Assembly (NCBI GenBank): GCA_947649935.1
Contig: CANSTR010000013.1
Location: 1 to 46,929, forward strand
Reading direction: 5' to 3'
Length of the DNA: 46,929 nt
Origin: an uncultured Clostridia bacterium
GTDB lineage: Bacteria; Bacillota; Clostridia; TANB77; CAG-508
Shown: in pieces, positions 24,703 to 33,812 of the stretch
Numbering within the stretch: position 1 is the stretch's first letter
Layout of the letters: each line of letters begins with the position of its first letter
Notes under the pieces: generated by a model
Told to the model about the DNA's origin: nothing
The model's database searches: none
What the model saw: the letters and a program-made list of their open reading frames with translations, nothing else
Program-made: the position numbers and the translations under genes

Positions 24703-26520
24703 ATGAGAGTAAACGAAAAAATTAGAAATGTAGCAATTATTGCACACGTTGACCACGGAAAAACCACCTTAGTTGACGCTTTGCTTAGACAAAGTGGCGT
24801 ATTTAGAAGCAACGAGCAAGTGGCAGATAGAGTCATGGATTCCAATGATTTGGAAAAAGAAAGAGGAATCACGATTCTTTCCAAAAATACAGCTGTTCAA
24901 TACAAAGACATCAAAATCAATATCGTCGATACACCAGGACACGCTGATTTTGGTGGAGAAGTGGAACGTGTTTTGAAAATGGTAGATGGTGTTGTTTTGT
25001 TGGTAGATGCTTTTGAAGGTGCGATGCCACAAACGAGAGAAGTTTTGAAAAAATCGTTGGCTTTGGGATTAAAGCCGATTGTTGTCATTAATAAAATTGA
25101 CCGTCCAGGTTCACAGCCATTGAAAGTGGTTGATGATGTGTTGGAATTGTTCATTGATCTTGGCGCAGATGACGACCAGTTAGAGTTTCCAGTGGTGTAT
25201 GCGTCTGCTAAAAATGGGGTCGCAACATTAGATTTAGACAAACCAGGCGAAAATTTGCAATGTTTGTTTGAAACTATCATTAACACAATTGAGCCACCAA
25301 AGTGCGATTTGGACGGAACGATGCAAATGTTGGTTTCGAACATTGATTATGATGATTATGTTGGAAGAATTGCAATTGGACGTGTCGAAAGAGGCGTGAT
25401 TGAAGTGGGGCAAGCAGTTGCAATTTGCAAAGAGGAAGACAAAATTTTGAACAGCCGTGTTACCAAATTGAATACGTATGAAGGTTTGAAGAGAGTTGAA
25501 GTCGAAAAGGCGGAAGCAGGCGATATTATTGCACTTTCTGGTGTGAATGATATTAACATTGGCGATACGATTTGCGATTATAATAACCCAGAAAAAATTC
25601 CGTTTGTGAATATTGATGAGCCAACGGTTTCGATGACATTTAGTGTTAACAATGGGCCTTTTGCCGGGAAAGAAGGAGAATTTATTACGTCAAGACATTT
25701 GCGTGACCGTTTGTTTAAGGAGTTGGACAGAAATGTTAGCCTTCGTGTAAAAGAAACAGATTCAGCGGATAGTTTTGAAGTTTCTGGAAGAGGCGAATTG
25801 CATTTGTCGGTTTTGATTGAAAATATGAGAAGAGAAGGCTATGAATTGATTGTATCCAGACCAAAAGTTATTTTCAAGGAAATCGATGGCGTAAAATGTG
25901 AGCCAATTGAATTGTTGGTGGTCAATGTGCCAGATGATTGTGTGGGAAATGTTATTGAAAAATTGGGCAGAAGAAAAGCGGAAATGACGAATATGGAACC
26001 AGCAGAAAGTGGTCATACTAAAATTGAATTCCGCATTCCAGCGCGTGGCATTATTGGCTACAGAACAGAATTTTTGACAGATACCAAAGGTGAAGGAACG
26101 ATGAACCACATTTTTGATAGCTACGAGCCTTATAAGGGCGAAATTCAGGCGCGTACCAGAGGAACCATTGTGGCATTTGAAAATGGAAAATCGATTACCT
26201 ATGGTCTGTACAATGCGCAAGATAAGGGCGAATTGTTTATTGGACCGGGCGTAGAAGTGTATGAAGGAATGATTGTTGGCTTGAATTCAAGAGGCGAGGA
26301 TTTGGCGATTAATGTTTGCAAAGAAAAGCATTTGACCAATACGAGAGCTTCTGGCTCCGATGAGGCTTTGCGATTGGTGCCACCAATTATCATGAGTTTG
26401 GAGCAAGCCATTGAGTTTATCCAAGATGATGAATTGGTGGAAATTACACCGAAATCAATTCGTTTAAGAAAGAAAGTTTTGAATAATAAAGAAAGAGAAA
26501 GAGCAGCTAGAAGAAGCTAG
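24703..26520 (+). CDS. typA: Ribosome-associated GTPase TypA/BipA
   Basis: 605 residues, standard length. The G domain has AHVDHGKTT (G1), RGITI (G2), DTPGHADFGGEVERVL (G3), NKIDRPGS (G4) and YASAKNG (G5 region). The EF-G-like domains II, III and V follow, then the TypA-specific C-terminal domain (FIPARGIIG-like GIIGYRTEFLTDTKGEG). It assists 50S assembly and stress translation. AGGAAAGGAAAA precedes the ATG. A strong terminator follows. Confidence 0.95.
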   Translation: MRVNEKIRNVAIIAHVDHGKTTLVDALLRQSGVFRSNEQVADRVMDSNDLEKERGITILSKNTAVQYKDIKINIVDTPGHADFGGEVERVLKMVDGVVLLVDAFEGAMPQTREVLKKSLALGLKPIVVINKIDRPGSQPLKVVDDVLELFIDLGADDDQLEFPVVYASAKNGVATLDLDKPGENLQCLFETIINTIEPPKCDLDGTMQMLVSNIDYDDYVGRIAIGRVERGVIEVGQAVAICKEEDKILNSRVTKLNTYEGLKRVEVEKAEAGDIIALSGVNDINIGDTICDYNNPEKIPFVNIDEPTVSMTFSVNNGPFAGKEGEFITSRHLRDRLFKELDRNVSLRVKETDSADSFEVSGRGELHLSVLIENMRREGYELIVSRPKVIFKEIDGVKCEPIELLVVNVPDDCVGNVIEKLGRRKAEMTNMEPAESGHTKIEFRIPARGIIGYRTEFLTDTKGEGTMNHIFDSYEPYKGEIQARTRGTIVAFENGKSITYGLYNAQDKGELFIGPGVEVYEGMIVGLNSRGEDLAINVCKEKHLTNTRASGSDEALRLVPPIIMSLEQAIEFIQDDELVEITPKSIRLRKKVLNNKERERAARRS

Positions 26521-26538
26521 AAAGTGTTATTTTTAAGG

Positions 26539-26578
26539 GAAAACGACCTACCGAGGATTCCTCGACAGGTCGTTTTTT
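26539..26578 (+). terminator. Terminator of typA
   Basis: AAAACGACCT (26540-26549) pairs with AGGTCGTTTT (26567-26576), with an inner stem CGAGGA/TCCTCG, and the T run follows. This is the strongest terminator in the window. Confidence 0.9.
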
Positions 26579-26608
26579 GCGTTTTTAGGGTTTTGTTTGC
26601 ATGAAATA

Positions 26609-26689
26609 TTACAAAAATGTAACAATAATATTAAGTTTTTGTAACATAAACAGATTGGATTGACAAAAGATTTGCATCAATGCTAAAAT
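26609..26689 (+). promoter_or_regulatory. Operator and promoter of the pilin-like gene pair
   Basis: The palindrome TTACAAAAATGTAA (26609-26622) lies before TTGACA (26660-26665) and TAAAAT (26684-26689), spacer 18. About 110 bases here are nearly identical to 40085-40195. Confidence 0.7.
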
Positions 26690-26721
26690 ATAGTTGTGTT
26701 AGACGGAAAGGAGAAAAACAA

Positions 26722-27991
26722 ATGAAAAATAAAAAACGGAATCACACTAGTTGCCTTGGTTGTAACCATTATTGTGTTATTAATATTGGCAGGAATCAGC
26801 TTAAACCTAATTGCGGGCAGTAATGGCATTATGGAAAGAGCGACTCAAGCAGTGGATACGTACGATGAAGCGAAATTAAAAGAATCGTTAGAATTATCAA
26901 ATGCAGAAATGTTGATTGATTGTTTAGGCGGAGGCGATTTACAAACAGATTTATATGATTATATTGTAACAAGATGCAATCAAAACACTGATAAAACAGC
27001 GCAGACCTCGAACGGTAAATATTGGATTGATGCAGACGGACGTTTGTGTTACACAGACAACGACACAAATCGTAGCGTGAAACTACGTAAAGATTCAAAT
27101 GGAAATCCAAAAGTCATCGACCCAAATGCGCCAATTATGACTTATCGCGTACAATACGACGCCAACGGTGGAGCTGGAATTCCAATCGATACCAGCGAAT
27201 ACGAAGAAGGCGACACAGTCAATGTGAATTTTTCAGTAACGCCAACTAAAGAAAAATACACATTTTTAGGTTGGGCAAAAAGTGCAAGCGCGACAACGCC
27301 AGACTATACAGTAGGAGCAAGTTTCACGATGGGAGAACAGAATGTGACGTTGTATGCAGTATGGACAGGCGTTTCTGGAGTAGGAACATCAATTATGAAA
27401 GGCGTATGGTATGGGGACTCGGTAAATTATAGTGTAAATGGCGTGGAAGACTGGAAAGTGTTTTTAAATGACGAAAAAAATGTATATTTGATTGCAAGCG
27501 ATTATGTAGAAAGTAGTAGATTAAATATTACAAGTAATGTGACCAAAGTGGCTGGTAATAATTATTGTGTGGCAGGAAATAGTAGAGATGAATTGGTAAC
27601 ATGGTTAGGTATGTCAACAAATTGGAATGCTTTTAAGGGAATATATGCAAGTTCCGTAACAGGAGGTCCTACACTAGCACAGTTTGTGCAAAGTTATAAT
27701 GAGAAATACGGGACAAGTTATAGTAATGATTTAGGACAAATTAATTGGTCATTGAGTAATACTTCAGATTCATTATATATATCACATATGAACAAGTGGA
27801 ATTCTGTGGATGCTTATTGGTTAGCTTCTCCAGATTCACGTTATGCTACTGATGTGTGGTTTGTAACCTGTAGTGGTATGGTGGCTAGAAATACGTATAG
27901 TGTTACAGATAAAGGAATACGACCATTAGTTTGTTTAACAACTGATGTCAAAATGACTTGGAACGGAAGTAGCTGGGATTTGAGTAATTAA
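26722..27991 (+). CDS. Pilin-like InlB-repeat surface protein, +1 recoded at CGG (codon 6)
   Basis: The ATG at 26722 follows AAAGGAG. Codons 1-5 read MKNKK, codon 6 is CGG, and the +1 frame gives GITLVALVVTIIVLL, matching MKNKNGITLIAL of the paralogue at 40212. Recoded length is 422 residues. After the pilin-like helix come a helical region (~40-125), one InlB B repeat (YDANGGAG...LYAVW, ~140-210), and a C-terminal domain similar to those at 28007 and 40212, ending KMTWNGSSWDLSN. Without recoding, only a start inside the helix would be left. It is the first gene of a pair with 28007, 15 bases apart. Confidence 0.75.
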
Positions 27992-28006
27992 AAGGAGGAG
28001 TAAAAA

Positions 28007-29536
28007 ATGAGAAAAAAAGAATGTTTGAAAGAAGAGAAAGGTATCACCTTGCTAGCATTGGTGGTAACCATTATTGTATTATTAATTTTAGCAGGCGTAA
28101 GTTTGAATCTAGTGGCAGGGAGCAATGGAATCTTGCGAAGAGCCACAACAGCTGTGAAAACAACGAATGAAAAGGCAGTTGAAGAAAAGTTGCAAATGGC
28201 GATGATGGAATTGCAGATGGACTATTATGCGGATGGTATGCAAGAAGCGACATTTGGTGATTATTTAAAAACACACGATGTGTATAATTTGCCATCAGGT
28301 GAGATGTTTAGCTTTGAAGTAAACGACGACAATACGGTAAGTATTGAATATTACAGCAAATCTAACAATGATACGCCAGACATGGAATTTTCATTTGATT
28401 TGGAGACAAATGAAATCACAGTTGAGGCAAGTAACGGAGAAACAATACCAGACACAAAAGCGCCAGTAATTCAAGTTACAGCATCCACAACCACATCTTT
28501 GATATTCAAAATCACGGATAAAGGTGGTGTGGCAGGTTATAAAGTGACTGCATCAGAAACAGAGCCATCAGATTGGGAGTTGCTAGATGGAGCAAAAGTT
28601 TATGAAAATTTGACGGAATCAAATTTGGAAAGTTATAAAAAATATTATATTTGGGCAATAGATAAAGCAGGAAATGTGAGCCATATTAGTGGTGAAACAA
28701 AAAGACAGGAGTTTACAATAACCTATGATGCCAACGGCGGAACAGGAGAGGTTCCAGCAAGTCAAAAAGCACTTCAACAGGCGAATGTCAAAGTCGACAC
28801 AACAGCAATTTTAACCAAACACGGCTACGATTTTTTAGGCTGGGCATTGAGCAACAATGCAACAACCGCGATTACGAATTTTGAAATTCCAACAAGTGAT
28901 GTGACATTGTATGCAGTATGGCAGGCAATTTCAGGAACGGCTACAGAAGTTATTAGAGGAGAATTTTATGGAGACGCGGTTAATTATGGAACAGTAAATG
29001 GATGTAGTAATTGGAAAGTGTTCTCGAAAGATGGAAATAATATTTACTTGATAGCAGGAGCTTGGGTGGAAGGAAGCACGTTAACAATAAGTGGAACGAT
29101 AAAGACGAATGGAAATTATGTATATACGACAGATAGTAGTAATACAACTTTAGTAAATTGGATGACGACAACGGGAAATTGGAGTAAATTTGTGAATACG
29201 ACATACGCAGATAGCGCAACAGGAGGACCAACGCTTGAGCAATTAGCAGTAAGTGCGAATGGAAAATTAGGAACAAGTTATACAGCAGATACGATACAAA
29301 GCAACTTTTTAAATGATTCATTGTATAAAGTAGGAAGTAGTTATTGGTTAGCCACATCTGATTTGAGTAATACTGGTAGTGCATGGATTATAAACCACAA
29401 TGGATATGTTGGAAGTGGAGGTGTAAGTTATGTTGATGTAAATGGTGTTAATGGAACTCTTTTGCGTCCATTAGTTCGTTTAAAGTCAAATGTCAAGATG
29501 ACCTGGAATGGAAGTAGTTGGGATTTGAGCAATTAA
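28007..29536 (+). CDS. Pilin-like InlB-repeat surface protein
   Basis: 509 residues with no frame problem. The N-terminal helix (GITLLALVVTIIVLLILAG, residues ~14-32) follows a basic start. An extra domain (~100-235) with fibronectin-like features (APVIQVTASTTTSLIFKIT) is followed by one InlB B repeat (YDANGGTGEVPAS...LYAVW) and a C-terminal domain ending KMTWNGSSWDLSN, the same ending as 26722. AAAGGAGGAG precedes the ATG. It is probably expressed with 26722 from the same promoter and exported to the surface. Confidence 0.8.
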   Translation: MRKKECLKEEKGITLLALVVTIIVLLILAGVSLNLVAGSNGILRRATTAVKTTNEKAVEEKLQMAMMELQMDYYADGMQEATFGDYLKTHDVYNLPSGEMFSFEVNDDNTVSIEYYSKSNNDTPDMEFSFDLETNEITVEASNGETIPDTKAPVIQVTASTTTSLIFKITDKGGVAGYKVTASETEPSDWELLDGAKVYENLTESNLESYKKYYIWAIDKAGNVSHISGETKRQEFTITYDANGGTGEVPASQKALQQANVKVDTTAILTKHGYDFLGWALSNNATTAITNFEIPTSDVTLYAVWQAISGTATEVIRGEFYGDAVNYGTVNGCSNWKVFSKDGNNIYLIAGAWVEGSTLTISGTIKTNGNYVYTTDSSNTTLVNWMTTTGNWSKFVNTTYADSATGGPTLEQLAVSANGKLGTSYTADTIQSNFLNDSLYKVGSSYWLATSDLSNTGSAWIINHNGYVGSGGVSYVDVNGVNGTLLRPLVRLKSNVKMTWNGSSWDLSN

Positions 29537-29540
29537 AAAA

Positions 29541-29567
29541 CGTAGGAACACGGGGCACCGTGTTCAG
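29541..29567. repeat. Palindromic GGAACACGGGGCACCGTGTTC repeat
   Basis: GAACACGG and CCGTGTTC are perfect arms around GGCA, directly after the stop of the 28007 gene. Relatives lie at 29741 and 41591. Confidence 0.75.
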
Positions 29568-29616
29568 TGATGTGCAGTAAAATCAAGTGAGAGCATATTT
29601 TGAATTAATTGTCAAG

Positions 29617-29685
29617 TTGACAAAATGACGAAAATATGATATAATAAAAAGATAGGGGATATTTCAAAAATACCCCCTATTTTTA
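29617..29685 (+). ncRNA. Short promoter-terminator RNA unit, copy 3
   Basis: TTGACA (29617-29622), spacer 17, TATAAT (29640-29645). The RNA from about 29652 would be the hairpin TAGGGGATATTT (29653-29664) paired with 29668-29679 (one mismatch), then a T run. This is the best-formed copy. The RNA would be only about 35 bases. Confidence 0.5.
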
Positions 29686-29689
29686 TAAT

Positions 29690-29766
29690 GTACGCGCGAT
29701 TATCAATCGCCCGCAGATAGATATTATTTCATGCAAAAATATAGGGACACGGGGTACCGTGTCCTA
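29690..29766. repeat. Composite repeat: GCGATTATCAATCGC hairpin plus GGACACGG hairpin
   Basis: A hairpin of the GTAGGGGCG family (29690-29714, one decayed position), a conserved linker with TATTATTTCATGCAAAAA, then GGGACACGGGGTACCGTGTCC (two palindromic arms). The same composite occurs at 41539-41616. Confidence 0.75.
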
Positions 29767-29800
29767 TGATATGCAATAAAAGGTTGTTTTTTAGTCAAAA

Positions 29801-31108
29801 TTATCTGTTAAAGAAATCAAAGATAGACCCACTATTTTGATTGTTGCCACCATTTCGGTTGAACAAGGAATCTTCAATTTCTTGATTTGTCGCATTGGCT
29901 TTTTCTTCTTGGTTGGAAGGCGTTTCGCCTAATGTAACTTGAATTTGTGAAGTTTCGCCATTGCGGTAAATCGTGAGTGAAATGGTTTCGCCAATTTTAT
30001 AGGTGTTTCGTACTTTGTTTAATTCACTGACAGTCGAAACTTCAGTGTCACCAATTTTAGTAATGACATCGCCCTTCTGAAGTCCTGCTTGTTTAGCTGG
30101 CGAATTTTCGGAAATGGTATAAACATAAACACCTGTTGGCAAATTGTAACGTTTAGCAGTGGTTTCATCTACGGCAATGCCGGAAATACCAATGTAGGGA
30201 CGTTTTACGGTTTGATATTGAATCAATTGCTCAATGACATCGGTGGTAGAAGTGATTGGAATGGCAAAGCCCATACCTTCAACGCCAGTTCCAGAAAGTT
30301 TCAAAGTATTAATGCCAATGACTTCGCCATTGCTGTTAACAAGCGCACCGCCACTATTTCCAGAGTTGATGGCAGCATCTGTTTGAAGACATACATATTC
30401 TGTGTCATCATCGGATTGAACGGTTCGATTCACGGCACTGATAATGCCTGATGTAACCGTGCTTTCAAGCCCTAAAGGACATCCAATTGCCATGGCAAAT
30501 TCGCCTACCTTTACGTTCTCTGAATTGCCCAAAGTCGCAGGGGTTAATTCTAGATTGCTTGCATCGATTTTGATGACTGCCAAATCGGTGTAGGCATCTG
30601 TGCCGATAATTTTTGCTTCGTATTCTGTGGTATCATTGAAAAGCGTGACTGTCATTTTGGATGCTTCTTCAATTTCATAGTACGAAGAAGAACTTTCCGT
30701 GGATACCACGTGATTATTGGTAATAATATAGCCATCGTTGTTAATAATAATTCCAGAGCCAGTTGCTTCTGCTTCAGATGAGCCAAATAGAGAATTCACA
30801 GAATATTTAATTTTGATGCCGACAATCGAGGGCAATACTTTTTGCGCAACAGCAACCGAAGTGTCGGAATATTGCACTAAATCAACAAGGTCTGCTGAAA
30901 TAGCAGAATCGGATGTGCTTGTGTTGAAAGGGGTAGAAGAATTAGGATTGCTATCTACCAATTTATTTTTGATATTTGGCGTGCCAAAGCAAATGCCAAT
31001 GACCAAACCTGCGCCTAAAACACCCGAAATAAAAGGAGTTACAATTTGTCCGAAACCTCCTTTTCTCGGAAAATTAGATTGTTTAAAACCATCTTTAAAA
31101 TCATCCAT
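29801..31108 (-). CDS. htrA: HtrA/DegP-like membrane-anchored serine protease
   Basis: 435 residues. The N-terminus is cytosolic and one membrane helix (IVTPFISGVLGAGLVIGICF, ~residues 21-40) follows. The trypsin-like domain shows the triad His in NNHVV, Asp in YTDLAVIKID and Ser in GNSGGAL. A PDZ domain covers ~310-400 and the end is Gln/Asn-rich. It degrades or refolds damaged envelope proteins. The frame is open to 31123, but GGAGGCG lies before the ATG at 31108, which I choose. It lies between two pilin-like gene groups and could act on exported proteins (inference). Confidence 0.92.
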   Translation of the reverse strand: MDDFKDGFKQSNFPRKGGFGQIVTPFISGVLGAGLVIGICFGTPNIKNKLVDSNPNSSTPFNTSTSDSAISADLVDLVQYSDTSVAVAQKVLPSIVGIKIKYSVNSLFGSSEAEATGSGIIINNDGYIITNNHVVSTESSSSYYEIEEASKMTVTLFNDTTEYEAKIIGTDAYTDLAVIKIDASNLELTPATLGNSENVKVGEFAMAIGCPLGLESTVTSGIISAVNRTVQSDDDTEYVCLQTDAAINSGNSGGALVNSNGEVIGINTLKLSGTGVEGMGFAIPITSTTDVIEQLIQYQTVKRPYIGISGIAVDETTAKRYNLPTGVYVYTISENSPAKQAGLQKGDVITKIGDTEVSTVSELNKVRNTYKIGETISLTIYRNGETSQIQVTLGETPSNQEEKANATNQEIEDSLFNRNGGNNQNSGSIFDFFNR

Positions 31109-31197
31109 TTTTTTCGCCTCCATAAAAATATAAATCTATCTTATCTCAAATTTTTACAAATTACAATAGAAATATTCATAAAAAATTGAATAAGCTA

Positions 31198-31226
31198 TTG
31201 AAAAAATTTGATGTTATAGATATAAT
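31198..31226 (+). promoter_or_regulatory. Promoter of the small pilin-like gene
   Basis: TTGAAA (31198-31203) and TATAAT (31221-31226), spacer 17. It is divergent from htrA. Confidence 0.6.
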
Positions 31227-31301
31227 ACAACTGATAAATTAAAATAATCTTAAAAATGAAAATTTTTTCAAACTTGGCTTTTTTAAGAAAGGAATGATAA
31301 A

Positions 31302-31823
31302 ATGATATTAAAAAATAACAAAGGTGTAACGATTTTAATTCTTGTAGTGACGATTGTGCTGATGCTGATATTGGCTGGCGTTTCCTTGAATACTGGATTT
31401 TCTGTTTTGGATGACATGCGCATGGGAAGCTTGGTTTCGAATATGAATTTGGTGCAGGCAAAAGCAGAAGTGATTTATGAAAATTATACGTTTTACAATA
31501 ATGACACAGATTGTTTGGTTGGCGCAGGACCATATCAAATCAATGATTTACTACAATTGAATGGGGTTCAATTAGCGCAAGAGGAATTAGAAAACATTGC
31601 GCAAAAGGCAGAAGTTAGCGAAGAAGAAGTGCGAACTTGGAATTGGTACCAGTGGAGCCGTGCAGATTTAGAGGCACAAGATTTGGATGCAGATATGTTG
31701 GCAGAGGACGAATTTTTTTACATCAATTATGAAAATGCAGAAGTGATTTGTTCTCAAGGAGTTTCTTTTGAAAATTCTAAGATGTATCATTCCATAACTG
31801 GTTTGAAAAATAAAGAGGAATAG
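31302..31823 (+). CDS. Small pilin-like protein
   Basis: 173 residues with the N-terminus NNKGVTILILVVTIVLMLIL (residues ~5-24). This resembles the pilin-like helix of the larger surface proteins, with the Gly before the hydrophobic stretch. It has no InlB repeat. The rest is acidic and helical and otherwise unrecognised. It may be a minor pseudopilin or anchored protein. AAGAAAGGA precedes ATG. It is 10 bases from rnhB, probably one transcript. Confidence 0.65.
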   Translation: MILKNNKGVTILILVVTIVLMLILAGVSLNTGFSVLDDMRMGSLVSNMNLVQAKAEVIYENYTFYNNDTDCLVGAGPYQINDLLQLNGVQLAQEELENIAQKAEVSEEEVRTWNWYQWSRADLEAQDLDADMLAEDEFFYINYENAEVICSQGVSFENSKMYHSITGLKNKEE

Positions 31824-31833
31824 GAGAATCATT

Positions 31834-32463
31834 TTGAAGGAAAAAGAAATTGAGCGATTAAATTTACTAAAATTAGAAGAAAATAAGTTGTATGAAAACG
31901 AAAAAATTAACACAATTTGTGGGATTGATGAAGCAGGACGAGGTCCGCTGGCAGGACCAGTTGTGGTTGGAGCAGTGATTATGCCGCAAGACTCGATGAT
32001 AGAAGGCGTGAATGATTCGAAGAAAATTTCGGAGAAAAAGCGTGAAAAAATTTACGAACAAATTATAGAAGAGGCGATTTGCTATAGTGTTGGCATTGTG
32101 GACCAAAGAAAAATCGATGAAATCAATATTTTAAATGCCACGAAATTGGGCTTGAAAATTGCAGTAGAAGGATTGAAAACAAGACCAGATGTCATTTTGG
32201 TGGATGCACTTACCAATCTTAATACGTGCGGAATTCCGTATATTTCGGTGGTGAAGGGAGATGCCAAAAATTATTCCATTGCGGCAGCATCCATTGTTGC
32301 CAAAGTGACGAGAGACCGCATTATGCGTGAATTTGACGAAGCATATCCAGTATACGGTTTTGCGAAACATAAAGGCTATGGAACCGTGGCGCATATTCAG
32401 GCTTTGAAGGAAAATGGACCATGTAGTTTGCATCGAAGGAGTTTTATCAAGAATTTTATTTAG
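31834..32463 (+). CDS. rnhB: Ribonuclease HII
   Basis: Removes ribonucleotides and RNA primers from DNA. The motif CGIDEAGRGPLAGPVVVGAV (~residues 29-48) holds the catalytic DE pair. VDALTNL and KGDAKNYSIAAASIVAKVTRD supply the other acidic and Lys residues. It has 209 residues. The start is TTG at 31834 after TAGGAG; no ATG with a ribosome site is available. It is adjacent to the pilin-like gene and to pdp. Confidence 0.92.
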   Translation: MKEKEIERLNLLKLEENKLYENEKINTICGIDEAGRGPLAGPVVVGAVIMPQDSMIEGVNDSKKISEKKREKIYEQIIEEAICYSVGIVDQRKIDEINILNATKLGLKIAVEGLKTRPDVILVDALTNLNTCGIPYISVVKGDAKNYSIAAASIVAKVTRDRIMREFDEAYPVYGFAKHKGYGTVAHIQALKENGPCSLHRRSFIKNFI

Positions 32464-32490
32464 AAGATAATACAAAAGAAGGGAATTTTT

Positions 32491-33793
32491 ATGGATATTA
32501 AATCAATTATTAGTCGAAAAAGAGAAGGAAAAGAACTTTCCAAAGAAGAAATTAAATTGTTTATTGGTAAATATCATAAGGGCGAAGTGACGCAGGCACA
32601 GGCGGCGAGCCTTTTGAGCTATATTTATAAAGCGGGCATGACGGTAGATGAAATCATCAATTTAGCAGTTGCGATGGCGGATTCTGGTGAAAAAATTAAT
32701 TTGGAAAATATCGGGACAGACGTTTTTGATGAGCATAGTACAGGTGGCGTTGGGGACAAGGTTTCGTTGATTTTATTGCCAGTGATTGCAAGTTTGGATT
32801 TGCCAATTGCCAAAATTTCGAGCCGAGGCATGGGCGTTACAAGCGGAGTGAGTGATAAGCTGGAGGTGATTCCAGGGTATCGTACGGATATTTCCATTGA
32901 GAAATTTAAGGAAAATTTAAAAGAACATAAAGTCGGAATTTTAAATCAGTCCACGAATTTCAATCCAGTGGAAGAAAAAATTTATCGTTTGAAAAATGAG
33001 ATTGCTTGTGGCGATTGTGTTCCGATTATTGCGGCAAGTTTGATGAGTTTGAATTTGTCGATTGGGAGTCATAAAAGTGTTTTTGAAATTGTGTATGGCA
33101 GTGGTTCGTATATTAAAACAAGGGAGAAAGCTAGAAGATTGGCGCAAATTTTGAAAGCAGTTTCGAAAAAGCTAGGAAAAACAGTCAAATGTGTGATGAT
33201 TCACATGCAAGAGCCAGTTGGGTATTCGGTGGGGCATAATTTAGAATTGGTGGAAGTGATTCGTGCTTTGAAAGGCAACATGGCGGTTGATTTAGGAGAA
33301 TCGGTTGTCACAACAGGAAGTACAATTTTGGGTTTGAGTTCCAAAAATTCGGATAAAAAAGCGAATGAAGAAAGTGTCAAAGAAGTGTTGCGTTCTGGCA
33401 AAGCGTATGAGAAATTCATTGAGATGGTTGCAGCACAACGGTGGCGATACAAGTTACATTGAATATTCAGAAAAATTCGAAAAGGCAAAATTTATCATGC
33501 CAGTGTATGCGAATAATACAGGTTACATTCAAACAATTGACGCAGACCTGGTTGGCTCGATTGCTCGCTATTTAGGTGCAGGCAGGATGAATGACGAAAA
33601 TCAAGTCGACAAAACAGCAGGCATTTTGCTGAATAAAAAAATTGGCGACGAAGTCCAATCCGGCGAAATCGTGGCTTACATTTACACCAATGACGAAAGT
33701 AAAGTGATTGGGGCAACGAAAAATTTGGAAGATGCCTTTCAAATCAGAAAACGAAAAGTCGTGTCTACACCACGTATTGTGGATATTATATAG
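32491..33793 (+). CDS. pdp: Pyrimidine-nucleoside phosphorylase (copy 1), +1 recoded at CGG
   Basis: Splits uridine/thymidine to base and (deoxy)ribose-1-phosphate. HSTGGVGDKVSL (~residues 81-92) is the family phosphate-binding motif. Straight reading stops at 33462 after VAAQ-RWRYKLH. With a +1 shift at CGG (codon 317, 33439) it reads VAAQGGDTSYI, the expected QGGD motif, and continues to TAG 33791. The recoded length, 433 residues, is what the family has. Copy 2, 20 bases downstream, has CAA GGG at the same point with no extra base. Both copies may be active. Confidence 0.82.
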
Positions 33794-33812
33794 TACGAAA
33801 GAAGGAATGAAA

